Shown here in pieces: positions 27,384 to 36,377 of a stretch of 64,000 nt of DNA. The notes beneath the pieces are model-generated. The model was not told the origin of the DNA. It searched no databases and saw nothing but the letters and a program-made list of their open reading frames with translations. The translations under genes and the position numbers were made by a program. This DNA is from Rhizobium chutanense (GTDB lineage: Bacteria > Pseudomonadota > Alphaproteobacteria > Rhizobiales > Rhizobiaceae), in the NCBI RefSeq assembly GCF_002531935.1, contig NZ_NWSV01000028.1, positions 22,262-86,261 of the forward strand, in the 5' to 3' direction. Numbering within the stretch: position 1 is the first letter of the stretch; the number at the start of each line of letters is the position of its first letter.

Positions 27384-28494
27384 GATGAGCACCCACACCC
27401 GCCTCACCCACCAAAAGCCGGATGCGCGCCGCCATGGCAGGCCGCATGCCGGAAGGCGGCGAAGACAGCGACAGGCGAAGCGTCACCGTCCCCTTTTCCC
27501 GCGAAATGACCGGCGCGATCTTCGACACTTCGACCGCAAAAGGCTGATCTGGAAAGCCGTCAAGCACCGCCTCGCCGGATAGGCCTGGCCGTATCTGCGC
27601 GATATTGGTCTCGGCCACATCGGCATCGATGACCATGTTTGCCGTGTCGGCGATGACAAGCAGGCTTTCATTCTCCCGCACGCTGTCCTCGCGCGACAGC
27701 ACGGTGTCGCCGATATGCGCGTTAAGCCGCGTGACGATGCCGGAGATCGGCGCACGCACGGTCAGCGCTTCCACCTGCTCGCGCGCTTTGTCGATATCGA
27801 GTTCCGCCTTGGCGACATCCTGGCGTGCCTGCAGGGCGGCATTCTCGGCCCTGTCGGCGGCCGTTTTCGCCTCCTCCAGCGCCTGCGCCGACATGGCATC
27901 GCGTCCGGCCAGCCGCTCGGTGCGCATCAGGGAAGACCGCGCTTGCGCGAGCTCGATGTTTTTTGCCGCTAACGTCAACTCCGCCGATTGCCGGACAATC
28001 TCCGCCCCCTGAAGCGCGAAGCGCGCGCCGGCATCGTCGAGCCGCACCAGCACCTGCCCCGCCGCCACCCTGTCCCCCGCCTCCACTTCGACGGCGACGA
28101 TCCGGCCCTCATATTTCGAAAAGACGATGGCGATATCGGGTGCGACGACGTAGCCGGAGCCGGTGATTTCCCGGGTCGACCAGGCCGCAACAGGTGCCCG
28201 CACCTGCTCGGAAGCCGCATCCTCGGCAGGCGCCTTCGCTCCGCCCGTCGATGTCGTCGCCCCCTGCCGGCCCGCGAAGCCCGCAAGCACGGTTTCGATG
28301 CGCTCCGGCATCTCGGGCCTCGAGAAAAGAACCACAGCGAGCGACGCCGTCGCGGCAAGCCCAAGCATAGCCAACGGCATCACGCGCCGCCGGGCTTGAC
28401 GCTCCGGCGGCTCTGTCTTGAAGGCCGCGGGCTCGATCGAAAGCGATCTCAGCTTGGCGGCAAGGTTTCGGTCATGTTCTGATGTCGTGTTCAT
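27331..28494 (-). CDS. HlyD-family periplasmic adaptor (membrane-fusion) protein of the ABC exporter
   Basis: 387 residues. A cytoplasmic N-terminus is followed by one membrane anchor (VMPLAMLGLAATASLAVVLF), a lipoyl half-motif (EGRIVAVEVEAGDRVAAGQVLVRLDD), an alpha-helical hairpin (about residues 160-245) and the second lipoyl half (VRAPISGIVTRLNAHIGD), then a beta-barrel. It would link the inner-membrane ABC core to an outer-membrane channel not encoded here. The start is set at 28494. The last residues (HHPPSSFEAPASGLRTSG) come from a REP-like repeat, so the natural C-terminus has been replaced or extended. It is the first gene of the operon, about 170 bp before the ATPase. Confidence 0.88.
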   Translation of the reverse strand: MNTTSEHDRNLAAKLRSLSIEPAAFKTEPPERQARRRVMPLAMLGLAATASLAVVLFSRPEMPERIETVLAGFAGRQGATTSTGGAKAPAEDAASEQVRAPVAAWSTREITGSGYVVAPDIAIVFSKYEGRIVAVEVEAGDRVAAGQVLVRLDDAGARFALQGAEIVRQSAELTLAAKNIELAQARSSLMRTERLAGRDAMSAQALEEAKTAADRAENAALQARQDVAKAELDIDKAREQVEALTVRAPISGIVTRLNAHIGDTVLSREDSVRENESLLVIADTANMVIDADVAETNIAQIRPGLSGEAVLDGFPDQPFAVEVSKIAPVISREKGTVTLRLSLSSPPSGMRPAMAARIRLLVGEAGVGAHHPPSSFEAPASGLRTSG

Positions 28495-28682
28495 GCCGAC
28501 AGAATGCCCGACCGTAGCAAAACCGCGACCTCGAACGCGTTTCTGGCCGTCCTCGATCGTGATTGAGTACTGGTGCCATATTAGTGTGGAACCGGTTGTC
28601 TTTACCGAACGACGAACGCAGATGGCGAGGACCGGCGCTATCCACGCGTGCTGACAGAAAGTTCTGCGAGGACGCAACCTAC

Positions 28683-28838
28683 CCTCATTCCTTCCTCGGG
28701 CTTGACCCGAGGGACGTCACAGGAATCCAGTGCGCCCAAGTCCTTGGGCGCGGGAAACCTCTGTCTTTACCGAGTCATTCACCGCGCGGACGCGCGGTGG
28801 CTGGATTCCTGTGACGAGCACAGGAATGAAGGAGGAGA
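28683..28838. repeat. Three-stem palindromic intergenic element, copy 2
   Basis: Shares with copy 1 (5577-5721) the segments ACAGGAATCCAGTGCGCCCA, CTTGGGCGCG, GAGTCATTCACCGCGCGGAC and the whole right arm (TGGATTCCTGTGACGAGCAC and AGGAATGA). In the left arm the small stem CCTGTG-CTCGT-CACAGG is replaced by another perfect stem, CCTCGGG-CTTGA-CCCGAGG, so the fold is kept with a different module. It lies upstream of the exporter operon. Confidence 0.82.
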
Positions 28839-28931
28839 GGTAGCGGCTCGCAGGCAAGATCTACGCCGGAGCCCCGAAGGGCGACGGCGGGTGAGGAGTG
28901 AACGACCGGGTTGATGGTCGACACTCAGCCC

Positions 28932-29939
28932 TCACCCCTTCCTCTGCCGCCACGCCAGCGGCGTCATATCCGTCACCCGGCGGAATTCGCGGTTGAAGTT
29001 GGACTTGGTCTGGAAGCCGACCTCGAACATCACCTCGGTCACCGGCTTCTGGGTCGCGGCAAGCAGCCGGCAGGCCTCGCCGATCCTGTAATCATTGACA
29101 TATTGCGAGACGTTCTTGTCCATGGCCCGGTTGATCGCCGCCGAGATCTGGCGGGCGGGAATGCCGGCCTTGCGGGCCAGACGGTCGAGATTGAGATTGG
29201 CGTCGCGATAGAGTTGGCGGGTCTCCATCAGCGCGTCGATCGTGGCGATCGTCTGCTTGTCTTCGCTCGTCTCCAACCGCGGGCCTACCTCCACCATCTC
29301 GGCCGGCGCCCGGCTCCGGCTGGCGGCGGCTGCCGCAATGCCGAGGACGACGAGCGCGGCAAGGTTGCTGACACTGATCAGCGTCAGCGCATGCTCGCCA
29401 TGCGCCCAGGTGAAATCGAGAAAGACGAAAGTATCGACTGCGGCCGAGAGACACAGGGCGGCGGCCGCAAAGATGATCGCCCGATAGGCCGGCACCACCC
29501 CTTCGAAGGGCGCCAGCCGCAGCGCATCGGCGCCCGGGCGCATCAGAAGCAGGATCGCCAGGGCATAGCCGACAAAGATCAGCACCAGCGCGATATCAAT
29601 CGCATCGCGCCAGAGCGCCATCAACGAAAGGATAAGGGCGGTGGGAACGGCATGCAGGGCGATCCGTAGCGGCAGCGGCCTTCGGCTCGTCCGCACCAGC
29701 CTGGAGACCCCGGCATAGGCAAGGGGCGGCACCATCGCCGCAATCACCGGCATGATCACGCCGATTGTCTGCACCCCATAGCCCCAGCGCAGGCCGGAGA
29801 GGACGGATTGCAGCGCGGTGAGCAGGATGAGCACCAGAAACGGCCGATTGGGCTCAACCTCTTCGTCACGTCTGAGCACGACGACGAAGAGGATGAGCAG
29901 CAGAAGGGCGACGACGAAGGGAAGCGGAATGAAGATCAT
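28932..29939 (-). CDS. AraC-family regulator with an N-terminal multi-helix membrane domain
   Basis: 335 residues. About seven hydrophobic helices (residues 1-210, starting MIFIPLPFVVALLLLILFVVVL) precede a linker and a C-terminal AraC helix-turn-helix pair (LDRLARKAGIPARQISAAINRAM ... VTEVMFEVGFQTKSNFNREFRRVTDMTPLAWR). It probably senses a membrane or extracellular signal and binds DNA directly, like other 7TM-AraC one-component regulators. The start at 29939 puts the first helix at the N-terminus; 29975 is an alternative. Position upstream of the export operon on the same strand suggests it controls that operon. Confidence 0.85.
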   Translation of the reverse strand: MIFIPLPFVVALLLLILFVVVLRRDEEVEPNRPFLVLILLTALQSVLSGLRWGYGVQTIGVIMPVIAAMVPPLAYAGVSRLVRTSRRPLPLRIALHAVPTALILSLMALWRDAIDIALVLIFVGYALAILLLMRPGADALRLAPFEGVVPAYRAIIFAAAALCLSAAVDTFVFLDFTWAHGEHALTLISVSNLAALVVLGIAAAAASRSRAPAEMVEVGPRLETSEDKQTIATIDALMETRQLYRDANLNLDRLARKAGIPARQISAAINRAMDKNVSQYVNDYRIGEACRLLAATQKPVTEVMFEVGFQTKSNFNREFRRVTDMTPLAWRQRKG

Positions 29940-30051
29940 GGCCTGGTGGGATCGGAGTGACGAATAGGTGACCATCATCGCCGAGATCGCCACCCGGCGC
30001 GACCTCCATCATGTTTTAGGACACGTTTTAAGCTCGGATTTTTGGATTGTC

Positions 30052-30097
30052 GTCCCCGGATCAGCCGGGGACGCCGGATCGGCCAAGGCCGATCCGG
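30052..30097. repeat. Double hairpin downstream of the SDR gene
   Basis: Two adjacent perfect stems: GTCCCCGG-ATCAG-CCGGGGAC (30052-30072) and CCGGATCGGCC-AA-GGCCGATCCGG (30074-30097). They lie just after the stop of the SDR gene (30121, minus strand) and before the AraC-type gene. They may act as an attenuator/terminator or be another mobile palindromic repeat; no T-run follows. Confidence 0.6.
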
Positions 30098-30120
30098 GAT
30101 TACCGCCGACATCCGGCCCA

Positions 30121-30858
30121 TCAGCCGCCGTTCAACCGCTCGAACATCGCCTCGCCGTGCTGACGCGTGTGGACGGAGGTGCCGACCAGCAACTCGTCCT
30201 GGCCGTTCTCCAACTGGGCAAGCGCTTCCGCGGCGAATTCCTCCGGCGACATCATGTATTGCCGCTCGGCACCCCCGGCACGCACGCCGCCGCCGAGGTT
30301 CGTGTCGACCATCGGCGGAACCATCTCGACCACCCGCACCCCCGTCGCTTTCAGCTGGTGGCGCAGCGACAGCGTGAAGGAATGGAGGGCCGCCTTGGTT
30401 GCGCAATAGACCGGGATGTCGGCCTTCGGCGTAAATGCCAGTCCCGAGGTGACATTGACGATGACGGCGCTGGGCTGCCGCTTCAGCATCGGCAGCAACT
30501 CGCCGATCAGCTGGATCGGCGCGGCAAGGTTGACGGCGATTTCCTGATCGAGATCGGCCACAGCATGATCACCGTCGAAATGCCTGATGTGCTGCACCCC
30601 GGCATTGTTGATCAGCATGTTGAGGTCGGGATGGTTGTTTTCCAGCCAGCCCGACAGGCTGTCGCGATCGTCGAGATCGGTGACGTCGCAGACCCGCGTG
30701 ATCAGCGCAGGCACGGCCGCCTGCGCCCTGTCCAGCGCGTCACGGCTTCTGCCGCAGATGATGACGCGATTTCCCCGTGCGGAAAGTTGCTGTGCGAGCG
30801 CCAGCCCGATGCCGCTTGCGCCGCCGGTGATGAGAATGGTGTTGTCTGTCAGTTTCAA
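30121..30858 (-). CDS. Short-chain dehydrogenase/reductase (DltE-like)
   Basis: 245 residues of the classical SDR family: cofactor motif TGGASGIG near the N-terminus, NNAG in the middle, catalytic Ser in VTSGLAF and YCATK for the Tyr-Lys pair. The TTG start at 30858 is favoured because AAGGACG lies 6-12 bases upstream and the protein then starts at the first beta strand (MKLTDNTILITGG). Close relatives are annotated DltE-like oxidoreductases; the substrate is unknown. Confidence 0.86.
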   Translation of the reverse strand: MKLTDNTILITGGASGIGLALAQQLSARGNRVIICGRSRDALDRAQAAVPALITRVCDVTDLDDRDSLSGWLENNHPDLNMLINNAGVQHIRHFDGDHAVADLDQEIAVNLAAPIQLIGELLPMLKRQPSAVIVNVTSGLAFTPKADIPVYCATKAALHSFTLSLRHQLKATGVRVVEMVPPMVDTNLGGGVRAGGAERQYMMSPEEFAAEALAQLENGQDELLVGTSVHTRQHGEAMFERLNGG

Positions 30859-31161
30859 GTCGAACGTCCTTCTATGTTGACATGAAGGTGCGCCGACGAA
30901 GATGTCAGAGTTCCCGGCGGACACACCTACGAGACCGGCAAGCCGGCTGCGGTGTCGCGGTTACCCTGAAAGGAGGAGTTGCCGCCCGACGGGCAGCGGT
31001 CGGGCTACCATCCGACCAGCACTCTTTCGACGGGATTTTTATAAGGCAAATATTGCGGCGATGGCAAGGGCAGCGGCGGCGAACTTTGCGTCTCTCCGGC
31101 GCCATCTCCTCCTGCTTCGTGGCTCCAGCTCTAACGACGGCAAGCCGATCGCTGGCATCGA
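30859..31161. other. Intergenic region without recognisable features
   Basis: About 300 bp between the SDR start and the hydrolase stop, both on the minus strand. It should hold the SDR promoter and the end of the oxidase operon. I see no hairpin with a T-run and no convincing small gene. Confidence 0.4.
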
Positions 31162-31743
31162 TCAAACGCGATCCAGAAACGCGAGCACGCGGGCAGTGAG
31201 GAGTGCTGCCGCATCCGCGTCATAGGATGGGAGCGAGCTGTCGGCGAAATAGTGCTGATCGCCGGGATAGAGGAAAAGCTCCGCGCCCTCGACCGTCTCC
31301 ACGATCTCGCGGGCGGCGTCGATATCGCCCTCGCCAGCGAAAATCGGATCGTTGTCCATGCCGTGGATCTGGACCGGGACGCCATCCGGCCAGGGTCCGA
31401 AGGCCCACTTTCCGCTGATCGGCAGGCAGGAATAGAAGAGCAGAGCCCCACGGGCCGCTGGCCGTGTCTGCGCCAGCTTCTGCGCCGGCAGCACACCGAA
31501 CGAGAAGCCGGCATAGACGAGTTCTGCAGAAAGGTCGTCGGCGAGGCGGACGCCGCGCTCCCTGATATCGTCGAATCCGATCCCGCCGATATAGGCGAGC
31601 CCCTCCTCGATGCTTGGGAATGTGCGTCCGTCGAAGAGATCGGGCGTGTGCACGATGTGGCCGGCTGCCCGCAAGGCGTCGGCGAATGCACGCACGCCCG
31701 GGGTCAGCCCCTGAGCGTGATGAAACAACAAGACCTCAGCCAT
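31162..31743 (-). CDS. Dienelactone hydrolase family protein
   Basis: 193 residues with an alpha/beta-hydrolase fold of the dienelactone hydrolase type. The nucleophile elbow reads GFSFG (Ser81), where classical enzymes have Cys; the acid-histidine end is GDQHYF. The substrate is probably an ester or lactone. It begins 27 bp after the cytochrome oxidase subunit IV gene and is likely the last gene of that transcript, though no respiratory role is evident. Confidence 0.83.
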   Translation of the reverse strand: MAEVLLFHHAQGLTPGVRAFADALRAAGHIVHTPDLFDGRTFPSIEEGLAYIGGIGFDDIRERGVRLADDLSAELVYAGFSFGVLPAQKLAQTRPAARGALLFYSCLPISGKWAFGPWPDGVPVQIHGMDNDPIFAGEGDIDAAREIVETVEGAELFLYPGDQHYFADSSLPSYDADAAALLTARVLAFLDRV

Positions 31744-31770
31744 ACGGACCCTTCTCCCGATGATCGGCGT

Positions 31771-32136
31771 CTACGGCGTAGCACCAAAGAAGGCAAGCCG
31801 GGTGAAGATGGTATAGTCCGCTTCCGAGACCATCAGCGCCACGAAGACCAGCACCAGCACCGGCGGCAGCAGGATGGCGTAGACGAGGGCCAGGCGTTCC
31901 CAGGCCATGTGCATGAAAACGGCGACGATCAACCCGGCCTTCAGCATCATGAACAGGAGGATCAGCGTCCATCGGAGATAGCCGTGGATGCCGAGGTAAT
32001 CGACCATGTAGGAAAAGGCGCTGAGCACGAAAAGCAGGCCCCAGACGAAGAAGTAGAGCCCGATCGGGTGCTGTTGTCCGGTATGTGCCTGTGCGTGCGT
32101 TGTTTGGACTTCTGCATGCGCCGTTGTCTCGCTCAT
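31771..32136 (-). CDS. Cytochrome c oxidase subunit IV (prokaryotic type)
   Basis: 121 residues with a His-rich N-terminal tail and three transmembrane helices (GLYFFVWGLLFVLSAFSYMV, LILLFMMLKAGLIVAVFMHM, LVYAILLPPVLVLVFVALMV). This is the small prokaryotic subunit IV that helps assemble or stabilise subunit I. It lies 7 bp downstream of the second subunit III gene, in operon order. Confidence 0.87.
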   Translation of the reverse strand: MSETTAHAEVQTTHAQAHTGQQHPIGLYFFVWGLLFVLSAFSYMVDYLGIHGYLRWTLILLFMMLKAGLIVAVFMHMAWERLALVYAILLPPVLVLVFVALMVSEADYTIFTRLAFFGATP

Positions 32137-32143
32137 GACGACC

Positions 32144-32869
32144 TCACCACAGATAAAAGAATGCGAAAATGAAGACCCAGACCAGGTCGACGAAGTGCCA
32201 GTAGAGTCCCATGATCTCGACGGCCTCGTAGCGGCCCTTCCGGCTGGTGAAGAAGCCGCGCCGTTCGACGTCGAAATCGCCCCGCCAGACCTTGCGGGCG
32301 ACGATGAGGAGGAAGATGACGCCGATCGTCACATGGGTACCGTGAAAGCCGGTGATCATGAAGAAGGTCGATCCGAACTGGGCTGCCCCCCATGGGTTCT
32401 CCCAGGGACGTACGCCTTCGGTGATCAGCTTCGTCCATTCGAAAGCCTGCATGCTGACGAAGGTTGCGCCGAGAAGTGCCGTCAGCAGCATCAGGATCGC
32501 GGTTACCCGGCGGTCGCGGCGATAGCCGAAATTGACCGCCATCGCCATGGTGCCGCTGCTGGAGATCAGCACGAAGGTCATGATGGCGATCAGGATCAGT
32601 GGCACATCCTGGCCGCCGATATGAAGCGCGAAGACCTCGCTCGGATTGGGCCACGGCACCGGCGTCGACATGCGGGCGGTCATATAGGCGATCAGGAAGC
32701 AGCCGAAGACGAAGGTGTCGCTCAGGAGGAAGATCCACATCATCGCCTTGCCCCAGGAGGCGGTCTTGAAGGCGCGCTGATCCGAGCTGAAATCGGCGGC
32801 GACGCCGCGAAGGCCCGCCGGCCTGAGGTCAGCCCCGCCATGTGTCTCGATAGTCTGTGCCATCTGCAC
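32144..32869 (-). CDS. Heme-copper oxidase subunit III (second copy in the operon)
   Basis: 241 residues with about five transmembrane helices and the subunit III core (ITGFHGTHVTIGVIFLL and the terminal YWHFVDLVWVFIFAFFYLW). It resembles the standard CtaE/CoxC more than the neighbouring copy does. Subunit III supports proton-pumping stability and prevents suicide inactivation of subunit I. It is only 3 bp from the other subunit III gene. Confidence 0.9.
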   Translation of the reverse strand: MQMAQTIETHGGADLRPAGLRGVAADFSSDQRAFKTASWGKAMMWIFLLSDTFVFGCFLIAYMTARMSTPVPWPNPSEVFALHIGGQDVPLILIAIMTFVLISSSGTMAMAVNFGYRRDRRVTAILMLLTALLGATFVSMQAFEWTKLITEGVRPWENPWGAAQFGSTFFMITGFHGTHVTIGVIFLLIVARKVWRGDFDVERRGFFTSRKGRYEAVEIMGLYWHFVDLVWVFIFAFFYLW

Positions 32870-32872
32870 CCC

Positions 32873-33586
32873 CTAGCTGATCAACGTGCGGCAGAGATCG
32901 ACGAAATCATTGGCCCAGCCGGCAAAGAGCGCGAAGAGCAGCAGCCAGACGGCGAGCATGAAATGCGAATAGATGGCCGAGAGATCGACGCTGAGGCTCA
33001 GCCTCTCCGGCGCGATATCGGCTGCGAAGGCCTTGACCGTCGTATGCGCGAGCACGGCAAGCCCGCCGAGAATGTGCAGGCCGTGCAGCCCGGTCAGCAT
33101 ATAGAAGAAGCTGTTGGCGGGGTTGTCGGCTAGCACATAGCCTGCCGCGACCAGCTCTCGCCATGCCTGGATCTGCCCGGCGAGAAAGAAGACGGCAAGC
33201 GCAAGCCCTGTCGCAAGCGCCGGCCGCAGGCTTTCCATGCGGCCGTGCCGTGCTTCACGTTTGGCCCATTGCAGCGCGGCGCTGCTCAAGGCCAGTGCCG
33301 CGGTGTTGACCCAGAGCAGGCGGGGAATCGGCATCCCCCACCAGTCCGCCGACGCCGCACGCATGAAATAAGCGCTGACGGCAAGGCTGAAGAGCGCGCC
33401 GACGACGCCGAGAAAAACGAAGAGGCCGATCTTCACCGCCGGCAGAGGCGCCCGTTCGGTGCCATGATGATCCGGCAGCAGAACCGAGCCGGTTTCGAGC
33501 CAGGGCTTCGAGGTCAGCCGCTGCCCGGCCAGCCACCAGATCATGATGGCGGCGATGGCGGCGAGGAAGATCAGCACGACGCTCAT
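32873..33586 (-). CDS. Heme-copper oxidase subunit III-like protein (first copy)
   Basis: 237 residues, seven predicted helices, with the subunit III motif FFYMLTGLHGLHILGGLAVLAH and end YSHFMLAVWLLLFALFAG. It is diverged from the second copy, and the terminal W-HFVD motif is altered to YSHFML, so it could have a distinct structural role. Its ATG overlaps the subunit I stop by four bases. Confidence 0.85.
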   Translation of the reverse strand: MSVVLIFLAAIAAIMIWWLAGQRLTSKPWLETGSVLLPDHHGTERAPLPAVKIGLFVFLGVVGALFSLAVSAYFMRAASADWWGMPIPRLLWVNTAALALSSAALQWAKREARHGRMESLRPALATGLALAVFFLAGQIQAWRELVAAGYVLADNPANSFFYMLTGLHGLHILGGLAVLAHTTVKAFAADIAPERLSLSVDLSAIYSHFMLAVWLLLFALFAGWANDFVDLCRTLIS

Positions 33587-35361
33587 GCCGGCCCCTCGCG
33601 GGTGACGCCATCGCTTGCCGGCACATTCTGCGGAATGAAATCTTCGGCAGCACCCGGCACGCTATAATCATAGGCCCAGCGGTACACGACGGGCAGATCT
33701 CTGCCCCAGTTGCCGTGTGCGGGCGGCGTCTCAGGCGTCTGCCATTCGAGCGTCGTCGCCCGCCATGGATTGCCGTCCGCCTCCCTGCCCCGGAAAAGGC
33801 TCCAGACCAGGTTGAACAGAAAAACCATCTGCCCGGCCCCGACCACAAGCGCCATCACGGTGATGAAGATATTCAGCGTATGGGCCGAAGGCGGAACGAA
33901 GGCCGTTTCTCCCATCTCGAAATAGCGGCGCGGCACACCGAGCAGGCCGAGATAATGCATCGGAAAGAAGATCGCATACGTGCCGAGGAAGGTGATCCAG
34001 AAGTGGATCTGGCCGAGCGTCTCATCCAGCATCCGGCCCGTCACCTTCGGATACCAGTGATAGATTGCCCCGAAGATGACGAGGATCGGGGCGACCCCCA
34101 TGACCATGTGAAAGTGGGCCACGACAAACATCGTATCCGACAGCGGCACGTCGACGACGACGTTACCAAGGAAGAGGCCGGTCAGACCGCCATTGACGAA
34201 GGTGACGATGAAGGCGAGCGCAAAAAGCATCGGCAGCGTCAGGTGGATATCGCCGCGCCAGAGCGTCAGCACCCAGTTATAGACCTTGATCGCCGTCGGA
34301 ATGGCGATGATCAGCGTCGTGGTGGCGAAGAAGAAGCCGAAGGCCGGGTGCATGCCGCTGACATACATGTGGTGCGCCCAGACGACGAAGCTCAAGCCCC
34401 CGATGATGACGATCGCCCAGACCATCATCCGGTAGCCGAAGATGTTTTTGCGCGCATGCGTGCTGATCAGGTCCGAAACGATGCCGAAGGCCGGCAGCGC
34501 GACGATATAGACCTCCGGATGCCCGAAGAACCAGAACAGGTGCTGGAACAGGATCGGGCTGCCGCCGCCATGCTTGAGCTGCTCGCCCATTTCGACGATG
34601 GCGGGCATGAAGAAGCTGGTGCCGAGCACGCGGTCGAACAGCATCATGACGCAGGCGACGAAGAGGGCCGGAAAGGCGAGCAGCGCCATGACGGTCGCGG
34701 TGAAGATACCCCAGACGGTGAGCGGCATCCGCATCAGCGTCATCCCCCGCGCCCGCCCCTGCAGCACCGTCACCACATAATTCAGGCCGCCCATGGTGAA
34801 GCCGATGATGAAGACGATCAGCGAGGTGAGCATCAGCAAGATGCCCCAGTCCTTGCCACCTGGTGTGCCTGAGAGAACCGATTGCGGCGGATAGAGCGTC
34901 CAGCCGGCCCCCGTCGGGCCGCCGGGGGCAAAAAAGCCGGCGACGAGGATCAGCACGGCAAGCAGATAGATCCAGTAGCTCAGCATGTTGGCGTAAGGAA
35001 ACACCATGTCGCGGGCGCCGACCATCAGCGGAATGAGGTAATTGCCGAAGCCGCCGAGGAAGAGCGCGGTCAGGAGATAGATCACCATGATCATGCCGTG
35101 CATGGTGATGAACTGGTAATAGTGATCGGCATCGATGAAGGAGAGAGCGCCGGGAAAGGCCAGCTGAATGCGCATCAGCCAGGAGAGCACCAGCGCTACC
35201 AGGCCGATCGAGATCGCGGTCACCGAATATTGCACGGCGATGATCTTGGCATCCTGGCTGAACACATATTTCGTCCACCAGCTGTGCGGATGATAAAGCT
35301 CGACATCCTCGACTTCCGCGGACGGGATGACCCCTGCGCTGCCGGACGGAATCTCGACCAT
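33583..35361 (-). CDS. ctaD: Cytochrome c oxidase subunit I
   Basis: 592 residues, about 12 transmembrane helices, the heme a/heme a3-CuB catalytic subunit. Key features are present: FFGHPEVYIVALPAFGIVSD (CuB His cross-linked to Tyr, and the Glu of the D-channel), WAHHMYVSG (CuB histidine pair) and VAHFHMVMG (heme ligands). The D-channel entrance Asp is in VGARDMVFP. This identifies an A-type proton-pumping oxidase. The order II-I-III-III-IV with a cytochrome c gene ahead suggests a self-contained alternative aa3-type oxidase beside the housekeeping one. Confidence 0.95.
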   Translation of the reverse strand: MVEIPSGSAGVIPSAEVEDVELYHPHSWWTKYVFSQDAKIIAVQYSVTAISIGLVALVLSWLMRIQLAFPGALSFIDADHYYQFITMHGMIMVIYLLTALFLGGFGNYLIPLMVGARDMVFPYANMLSYWIYLLAVLILVAGFFAPGGPTGAGWTLYPPQSVLSGTPGGKDWGILLMLTSLIVFIIGFTMGGLNYVVTVLQGRARGMTLMRMPLTVWGIFTATVMALLAFPALFVACVMMLFDRVLGTSFFMPAIVEMGEQLKHGGGSPILFQHLFWFFGHPEVYIVALPAFGIVSDLISTHARKNIFGYRMMVWAIVIIGGLSFVVWAHHMYVSGMHPAFGFFFATTTLIIAIPTAIKVYNWVLTLWRGDIHLTLPMLFALAFIVTFVNGGLTGLFLGNVVVDVPLSDTMFVVAHFHMVMGVAPILVIFGAIYHWYPKVTGRMLDETLGQIHFWITFLGTYAIFFPMHYLGLLGVPRRYFEMGETAFVPPSAHTLNIFITVMALVVGAGQMVFLFNLVWSLFRGREADGNPWRATTLEWQTPETPPAHGNWGRDLPVVYRWAYDYSVPGAAEDFIPQNVPASDGVTREGPA

Positions 35362-35389
35362 GATATCTCCTCCCTACTCCACCCCCAGT

Positions 35390-36208
35390 TCAGTTTGCCG
35401 GCGGCGGCTCTCCCGATGACGCCGTCAGCTGGGTGAATGTCTGCTGCTGCCCGAGCCAGGTCTGGTAGTCCGCATCGTTATCGACCACGACGCTGCCGCG
35501 CATTTGCGGATGACCGACGCCGCAGAGTTCGGCGCAGAGAATCTCGAAATTGCCCGTCCGCGTCGGCGTGAACCAAAAATAGGTGACCATACCGGGGATC
35601 ATGTCCATCTTGGCGCGGAATTCCGGCACGTAGAAATCGTGCAGCACATCGACGGAGCGCAGCAATATATGCACCGGCTTGCCGATCGGCAGATGCAGTT
35701 CGCCGCCCTCGATGATGACGTCGTCGAGGCCGTTTGCGTCGTTCTTATCAAGCCCGAGCGGGTTTTCGGCAGTGACGTCGCGCGTCTGCGCGCGGCCGAG
35801 CTTTCCGTCCGCCCCCGGCAGGCGGAAACTCCACAGCCATTGCTGGCTGACGACTTCGACCGATGCGGCATCGGCAGGCACCGTGATGAACTGGTTCCAG
35901 ACGATGAGGCCGGGCGCCAGCATCGCCGCAACGCCGACGGCCGTTCCCCCTGCCAGCATCAATTCGAGCCGGCGGTTCTCCGGCTCATAATGCGCCCGGT
36001 TGCCCGGCCTGTGCCGGAAGCGGAAGACGCAGTAGGCCATGAACGAAACCACCGCCACGAAGACGATGCCGGTGATCCAGAAGGTGATGACGAGGGTACT
36101 GTCGATATAGGTCCAGTTGGACGCGATCGGCGTCCACCACCACGGGCTCAGCACATGGAACAGCACGGAGCCGACGACAATCAGGACGAGGATCAGCACG
36201 ACAGCCAT
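35390..36208 (-). CDS. ctaC: Cytochrome c oxidase subunit II
   Basis: 272 residues with two N-terminal helices and a periplasmic CuA domain. CuA ligands are visible: His in VDVLHDFYVPEF and the cluster CAELCGVGHPQM (two Cys, Glu carbonyl, His, Met). An insertion rich in Asp and Asn (DVTAENPLGLDKNDANGLDD) precedes the first ligand strand. It accepts electrons from cytochrome c and passes them to subunit I. There is no cleavable signal; the first helix acts as the anchor. It lies 28 bp upstream of ctaD. Confidence 0.93.
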   Translation of the reverse strand: MAVVLILVLIVVGSVLFHVLSPWWWTPIASNWTYIDSTLVITFWITGIVFVAVVSFMAYCVFRFRHRPGNRAHYEPENRRLELMLAGGTAVGVAAMLAPGLIVWNQFITVPADAASVEVVSQQWLWSFRLPGADGKLGRAQTRDVTAENPLGLDKNDANGLDDVIIEGGELHLPIGKPVHILLRSVDVLHDFYVPEFRAKMDMIPGMVTYFWFTPTRTGNFEILCAELCGVGHPQMRGSVVVDNDADYQTWLGQQQTFTQLTASSGEPPPAN

Positions 36209-36377
36209 ATCCGCTCCTCCTCGAGCAGGTTGACCCGTGAAACCGCATTCCGCAAAAAGTCCGTCTTTATTATCGCACAGATAGAAAATATCGGCAATTA
36301 CGGCGATTTAGGCAGGGTCGACATGATCTGCGACCCGCCTTTCGGAGTATATTGCGCGTCAGCTGGAAACTCGCCCG

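Noticed and set aside
28648..28914. Plus-strand 88-codon frame upstream of the AraC-type regulator gene
   Set aside because: Produced by palindromic element copy 2, same residues as the rejected frame at 5591.
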